From Deltaproteobacteria bacterium (GTDB lineage: Bacteria; Myxococcota; Myxococcia; Myxococcales; Myxococcaceae): a stretch of 9,649 nt of DNA. The stretch covers positions 1-9,649 of the forward strand of contig VGRA01000061.1 in assembly GCA_016875515.1 (NCBI GenBank), written 5' to 3'. Each line of letters begins with the position of its first letter. Position 1 is the stretch's first letter. Both the position numbers and the translations under genes were made by a program. Below are positions 6,648 through 9,649 of this stretch, in pieces. The notes under the pieces were generated by a model. It was given only the letters and a program-made list of their open reading frames with translations, was not told the DNA's origin and did not search any database.

Positions 6648-6950
6648 TCAGTTCCTCAGGGTGCGCAGCTCATCCATGTTGATGGTGCCGCGGCTGCGGA
6701 ATACCGAGATGACGATGGCGAGCCCAATGGCCGCCTCCGCCGCCGCCACCGCGATGATGAAGAACGCCGAGGCGTGCCCTGCGGCGTCTGCCCGGTCCCG
6801 GGCAAAGGCCAGGAAGGTGAGGTTGGCCGCGTTCAGCATCAGTTCGATGCTCATAAACACGACCAGCGCGTTGCGGCGCACCAGCACGCCGGCCATGCCG
6901 ATGCAGAAGAGCACTGCGGCGAGGATGAGGTGGTGGGTGAGGGGAATCAT
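6648..6950 (-). CDS. nuoK: NADH-quinone oxidoreductase subunit K
   Basis: A 100-residue, three-helix membrane subunit that links the quinone end of complex I to the antiporter-like subunits. Length equals the usual size of the family. The two conserved membrane glutamates needed for proton translocation are at E36 (MSIELMLNAANLTF) and E72 (VAAAEAAIGLAIV), the same numbers as in E. coli. The frame is open upstream, but the added residues there are low-complexity Arg/Cys sequence antisense to no known domain. The ATG at 6950 gives the standard MIPLTHHLIL start and has an AAGG about ten bases upstream. The gene begins 25 bases after the nuoJ stop and ends five bases before nuoL. Confidence 0.96.
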   Translation of the reverse strand: MIPLTHHLILAAVLFCIGMAGVLVRRNALVVFMSIELMLNAANLTFLAFARDRADAAGHASAFFIIAVAAAEAAIGLAIVISVFRSRGTINMDELRTLRN

Positions 6951-6975
6951 CTCTGCGTGACCTTTCCGGGTGCGG

Positions 6976-7485
6976 CTAGATGCGCGCCTTCGCCACCACC
7001 ACCGCGCCGACAATGGCGACCAGCAGCAGCAGCGACACCGCCTCGAACGGGAACAGGTACTGCGTGTAGATGACGCGCCCCATCTCCGCGAGCGTGCCGA
7101 ACACCTGCGTCTGCTCCCCGGCAATCACCTGGCCTGCGCCCTTCGTCTTGGAGAGCGTTTCCACCATCACCAGGCACAGCCCGGCCGCGGACGCCCCGCC
7201 CACCACGCGGGCCAGCGTCACCTGCCCCGGCTGCAGGTCCGCGTCCGTCAGGCTCAGCAGCATGATGACGAACAGGAACAGCACCATGATGGCGCCGGCG
7301 TAGACCAACACCTGCAGCACGGCGATGGTGTGCGCCCACAAGAGCACGTACTCCGCCGCAAGGAAGAAGAACGCTCCCACCAGCGCCATGGCGCTGTGGA
7401 CCGGGTTGCGGGCCAGGATGACCAGGAAGGCGCTGGAGACGATCCCCAGCGCGAACACCCAGAAGAGGACGTTCTCGACGCTCAT
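6976..7485 (-). CDS. nuoJ: NADH-quinone oxidoreductase subunit J
   Basis: A 169-residue membrane subunit of complex I with about five hydrophobic helices. Family marks are the early RNPVHSAMALV motif, the LQVLVYAGAIMVLFLFVIML helix, whose flexible centre couples quinone reduction to pumping, and the final LFPFEAVSLLLLVAIVGA helix. The frame extends upstream to 7548, but that stretch lies within nuoF and encodes nothing like NuoJ. The start chosen, ATG at 7485, overlaps the nuoF TGA as ATGA (7482-7485) and gives the usual N-terminus MSVENVLFW. The gene follows nuoF directly; nuoG, nuoH and nuoI, which normally separate the two, are missing here. Confidence 0.95.
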   Translation of the reverse strand: MSVENVLFWVFALGIVSSAFLVILARNPVHSAMALVGAFFFLAAEYVLLWAHTIAVLQVLVYAGAIMVLFLFVIMLLSLTDADLQPGQVTLARVVGGASAAGLCLVMVETLSKTKGAGQVIAGEQTQVFGTLAEMGRVIYTQYLFPFEAVSLLLLVAIVGAVVVAKARI

Positions 7486-8834
7486 TGCGGCAGCCCCTTG
7501 TTGTACGCGTCCTGGAAGGCGCCCCAGGGCTTGTCCCCGAGCGGGCACTTCTTCTGCTCCACGTGGGCGATGAACTCGTCCTTGAACTTCTGGAAGAAGC
7601 TGTGGGTGGGCAGGGCGGCCGCGTCCCCCAGCGCGCAGATGGTGTTCCCGAGGCCAATGGGCGGGTACGGGGCAATGGAGGACGCCACGTGCACCAGCGT
7701 CTCTAGGTCCTCGTGCGTGCCACGCCCCTCTTCAATCTTGCGCAGCAGCCGCGTCTGCCACGGGGTCCCCTCGCGGCACGGGGTGCACTGGCCGCAGGAC
7801 TCCTCCGCGTAGAAGCGGGCCACGCGCCACAGGCAGCGCACCATGCAAGCCGATTCGTCCATGACGACGACGCCGCCGGACCCCGCCATGGTCTGCTTGG
7901 TCTTCAGCGCCTCGAACTCCAGCGCCACGTCCAGCTCGTCTGCCGTGAGCACCGGGGCGGAGGAGCCGCCCGGGATGACCGCCTTCACCTTGCGCCCCGC
8001 CGGCAGCCCGTTGCCGTACTCCGGCTTGAAGATGAGGTCCTTGACGGTGAGGTTGAGCGGCACCTCGTAGACGCCCGGCTTCTTCACCGTGCCGGACAGG
8101 CACACCAGCCGCGTCCCGCCGGACTTGTCCGTGCCCAGCCCCGCGTACCAGCCCGCCCCGCGCTGGAAGATGTGCGGCACCGAGGCCAGCGTCTCCACGT
8201 TGTTCACCACCGTGGGGGCGCCGAACAGCCCCACCACCGCAGGGAACGGCGGCTTGAGCCGGGGCCAGCCCTTCTTGCCCTCCACGGACTCCAGCAGCGC
8301 CGTCTCCTCGCCGCAGATGTATGCTCCCGCGCCGCGCACCAGGTAGCAGTCCAGCGAGAAGTCCCTGCCCAGCACCTTCTTGCCGAAGATGCCCGCCTTG
8401 TACGCCTCGTCAATGGCTGCCTGCGTGCGCTCCGCCTGGTGCTTGAACTCGCCGCGCAGGTAGACGTAACAGACGTGCGCGTCGAGCGCGTAGCAGGTGA
8501 TGGCGATGCCCTCGAGCATCATGTGCGGGTCGTGCTCGAGGATGTAGCGGTCCTTGAACGTCCCCGGCTCGGACTCGTCCCCGTTGACGCACAGGTACTT
8601 GGGCTTGGGGTTGTCCTTGGGGACGAAGCTCCACTTCATCCCCGTGGGGAAGCCCGCGCCGCCGCGGCCGCGCAGGTTGGACTTCTTCACCTCGTCAATG
8701 ACCTGCGCCGGGGCCATCTCCAGCGCCTTCTCCAGCGCCTGGTAGCCGCCGGCCGCCTGGTAGGTCTCCAGCGAGTGGGAGCCCGGCTTGCCCCAGGCCC
8801 GCGTAATGATCTTCTCAAACGGGGTGGTGAACAT
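7482..8834 (-). CDS. nuoF: NADH-quinone oxidoreductase subunit F (NADH/FMN-binding, 4Fe-4S)
   Basis: A 450-residue cytoplasmic subunit that binds NADH and FMN and takes the first electrons into complex I. The glycine-rich flavin/NADH loop is at about 55-65 (RGRGGAGFPTG). It is followed by YLCVNGDESEPGTFKDR (about 80-96) and the GAGAYICGEETALLES segment (about 168-183). The N3 4Fe-4S cluster ligands are C347, C350 and C353 (ESCGQCTPCREGT), with a distant C400 (LGNTICALGD). Length is normal for the family. The ATG at 8834 follows the nuoE stop by 13 bases, with a GGAG about nine bases ahead as ribosome binding site. The fold is shared with subunits of bidirectional hydrogenases and formate dehydrogenases, but the company of nuoJ-N makes complex I the clear assignment. 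Confidence 0.97.
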   Translation of the reverse strand: MFTTPFEKIITRAWGKPGSHSLETYQAAGGYQALEKALEMAPAQVIDEVKKSNLRGRGGAGFPTGMKWSFVPKDNPKPKYLCVNGDESEPGTFKDRYILEHDPHMMLEGIAITCYALDAHVCYVYLRGEFKHQAERTQAAIDEAYKAGIFGKKVLGRDFSLDCYLVRGAGAYICGEETALLESVEGKKGWPRLKPPFPAVVGLFGAPTVVNNVETLASVPHIFQRGAGWYAGLGTDKSGGTRLVCLSGTVKKPGVYEVPLNLTVKDLIFKPEYGNGLPAGRKVKAVIPGGSSAPVLTADELDVALEFEALKTKQTMAGSGGVVVMDESACMVRCLWRVARFYAEESCGQCTPCREGTPWQTRLLRKIEEGRGTHEDLETLVHVASSIAPYPPIGLGNTICALGDAAALPTHSFFQKFKDEFIAHVEQKKCPLGDKPWGAFQDAYNKGLPQ

Positions 8835-8847
8835 GGAAGCGCTCCGC

Positions 8848-9336
8848 TCAGGGCAGGCGGGAGAAGATCTCGTCGACCTTCTTCCGCGTGAGGTTCTCGT
8901 GGTGGTCTTCGTTGATCTGCAGACACGGGGCCGTGCCGCACGAGGCCAGACACTCCGTCTCGCGGAGGAAGAACGTGTCGTTCATCTCCCCGGACTTCAG
9001 CTGGAGCTTCTGCTCGAGGTGGGCGAGCAGGTCCTCGGCCCCCCACAGCGCGCAGGACAGGTTGGTGCACACGTCCACGGTGTACTTGCCCGGCTTCTTC
9101 GTGTGGAACATCACGTAGAAGGTGGCGACCTCGTACGCGCGCGCAGGCGTGACCTCCAGCCGCCGGGCGACCAGCTCCATGCCGTCCGGCGGGAGCCAGC
9201 CCTTCAGCTCCTGGAGCAGCCGCAGGGCCGGCAGCATGGCGGCACTCTTCCGGTCATCCGGGTAATGGCTGAGGAGCTCAGCGAGTTTGGTGTCGAACGT
9301 CTTCTGCTCGTCGGGGGAGAACAGGGCGTTGCCCAT
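8848..9336 (-). CDS. nuoE: NADH-quinone oxidoreductase subunit E (2Fe-2S, thioredoxin-like)
   Basis: A 162-residue cytoplasmic subunit of the NADH-dehydrogenase module, partner of NuoF, carrying the N1a 2Fe-2S cluster. The ligands follow the family pattern C-x4-C then C-x3-C: C90 and C95 (DVCTNLSC), C129 and C133 (ECLASC). The N-terminal helical part includes the usual ALRLLQELKGWLPPDGM region. A GTG at 9393 would add 19 residues. The ATG at 9336 is preferred because the added residues resemble no NuoE, and because a promoter (-35 TTGACA, -10 TAGAGA) occupies the extension and ends ten bases before this ATG. No Shine-Dalgarno sequence precedes the ATG, consistent with a leaderless message. 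It is the first gene of the operon. Confidence 0.95.
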   Translation of the reverse strand: MGNALFSPDEQKTFDTKLAELLSHYPDDRKSAAMLPALRLLQELKGWLPPDGMELVARRLEVTPARAYEVATFYVMFHTKKPGKYTVDVCTNLSCALWGAEDLLAHLEQKLQLKSGEMNDTFFLRETECLASCGTAPCLQINEDHHENLTRKKVDEIFSRLP

Positions 9337-9346
9337 GGCGAGGGTG

Positions 9347-9375
9347 TCTCTAGGTGTGGCCTCCCCGGTTGTCAA
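9347..9375 (-). promoter_or_regulatory. sigma-70-type promoter of the nuoE-F-J-K-L-M-N operon
   Basis: Read on the minus strand: -35 TTGACA (9375-9370), a perfect match; a 17-bp spacer; -10 TAGAGA (9352-9347), matching four of the six bases of TATAAT. Only ten bases lie between the -10 element and the nuoE ATG at 9336. The start point should therefore be at about 9341-9336, giving a 5' leader of zero to about five nucleotides. It is the only good promoter visible ahead of the operon. Confidence 0.75.
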
Positions 9376-9406
9376 CGAAAACCCCGGTCCCACCGCCAGA
9401 CGACGA

Positions 9407-9434
9407 GGGCCGGAACCGCGAACGATTCCGGCCC
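9407..9434 (-). terminator. putative terminator hairpin after the right-end gene
   Basis: A perfect 9-bp inverted repeat (GGGCCGGAA at 9407-9415, TTCCGGCCC at 9426-9434) around a 10-nt loop. It lies 50 bp beyond the stop codon of the right-end minus-strand gene and just upstream of the nuoE promoter. This position suits a terminator that insulates the nuo operon. Neither side has a proper T-run, so it may be a weak terminator or an RNA 3'-end-stabilising hairpin. Confidence 0.45.
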
Positions 9435-9484
9435 CTTGCAGCCACTTCGGGCAGTCGGCCCCGGCGGGCCAGCGGAACAGCGGT

Positions 9485-9649
9485 TCAGCGGCGCAGGCTG
9501 TAGCCCTTCTCGGCCAGCAGCGTGGCGAGCGCGCGGACCACGATGCCGGCGCGCACCTGGGCCACCCGCAGTGCCTCCACCCGTTGCAGATCTGCCTCGG
9601 ACAGGTCTGCCACCCAGCCGCCCGAGAGGGACGGCGCGGCTGCGGCTGC
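9485..9649 (-). CDS. hypothetical protein, C-terminal 54 residues only
   Basis: An open minus-strand frame runs in from the window edge and ends in TGA at 9485-9487. The visible residues begin with a short alanine run and GGW, then an acidic stretch (VADLSEADLQRVEALRVAQV), and end in a probable amphipathic helix and basic tail (VVRALATLLAEKGYSLRR). It resembles no family I recognise. Codons have G or C in the third position almost throughout, as in the neighbouring genes, which supports real coding. It could be the end of a longer protein or, if it starts just outside the window, a small protein. It is probably a separate transcription unit from nuo, because a hairpin and a promoter lie between. 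Confidence 0.6.
   Translation of the reverse strand, partial: AAAAAPSLSGGWVADLSEADLQRVEALRVAQVRAGIVVRALATLLAEKGYSLRR

Noticed and set aside
7486..7548. An upstream start for nuoJ at 7548
   Set aside because: The extra 21 residues lie within the nuoF coding region and are unlike NuoJ; the ATG at 7485 gives the standard N-terminus and an ATGA overlap.
9337..9393. A GTG start for nuoE at 9393
   Set aside because: The added residues do not resemble NuoE, and a TTGACA-17-TAGAGA promoter occupies the same bases and points to the ATG at 9336.
1..9649. Search for CRISPR arrays, tRNA or rRNA genes, insertion sequences and attachment sites
   Set aside because: None seen: no regularly spaced repeats, no transposase-like protein, no tRNA-like fold, and composition is even across the window apart from the 776-950 regulatory stretch.

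Overview
The window is GC-rich, about 70% by eye, and its layout points to a myxobacterium of the suborder Cystobacterineae (Myxococcus, Corallococcus, Archangium, Stigmatella and relatives). The evidence is a sigma-54 enhancer-binding regulator followed by a small sigma-54-dependent RNA unit, next to a respiratory complex I (nuo) cluster. The genus is an inference; no taxonomic marker gene is present.

Left end, plus strand (1-1076). A sigma-54 activator (AAA+ ATPase plus Fis-type helix-turn-helix, 5' end outside the window) stops at 775. The next 400 bases contain no protein gene but are dense in signals. Two copies of a 16-bp dyad, exactly 63 bp apart, are followed by a near-consensus -24/-12 promoter. 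A transcript of about 120 nt would run from about 955 to a very strong intrinsic terminator with a perfect 11-bp stem and seven T's. This looks like the myxobacterial developmental sRNA Pxr with its upstream activator PxrR. That identification rests on architecture, neighbourhood and recalled literature, not on an alignment. The terminator loop also carries CCUCCUU, an anti-Shine-Dalgarno sequence.

Middle, minus strand (1176-9336). A tightly packed operon is read right to left: nuoE, nuoF, nuoJ, nuoK, nuoL, nuoM, nuoN. It encodes two NADH-dehydrogenase-module subunits (NuoE with 2Fe-2S, NuoF with FMN and 4Fe-4S) and five membrane-arm subunits, including the three antiporter-like proton pumps L, M and N. 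Three junctions (F/J, L/M, M/N) are ATGA overlaps and the other gaps are 5-25 bp, so one polycistronic mRNA with translational coupling is likely. NuoA-D, G, H and I are absent from the window, so the 14-subunit complex must be completed from other loci. A consensus-like sigma-70 promoter abuts the nuoE start codon and predicts a leaderless or nearly leaderless mRNA.

Right end (9337-9649). A promoter and hairpin-bearing gap is followed by the last 54 codons of an unidentified minus-strand gene.

The sRNA unit and the nuo operon converge: the sRNA terminator ends 99 bp from the nuoN stop codon.
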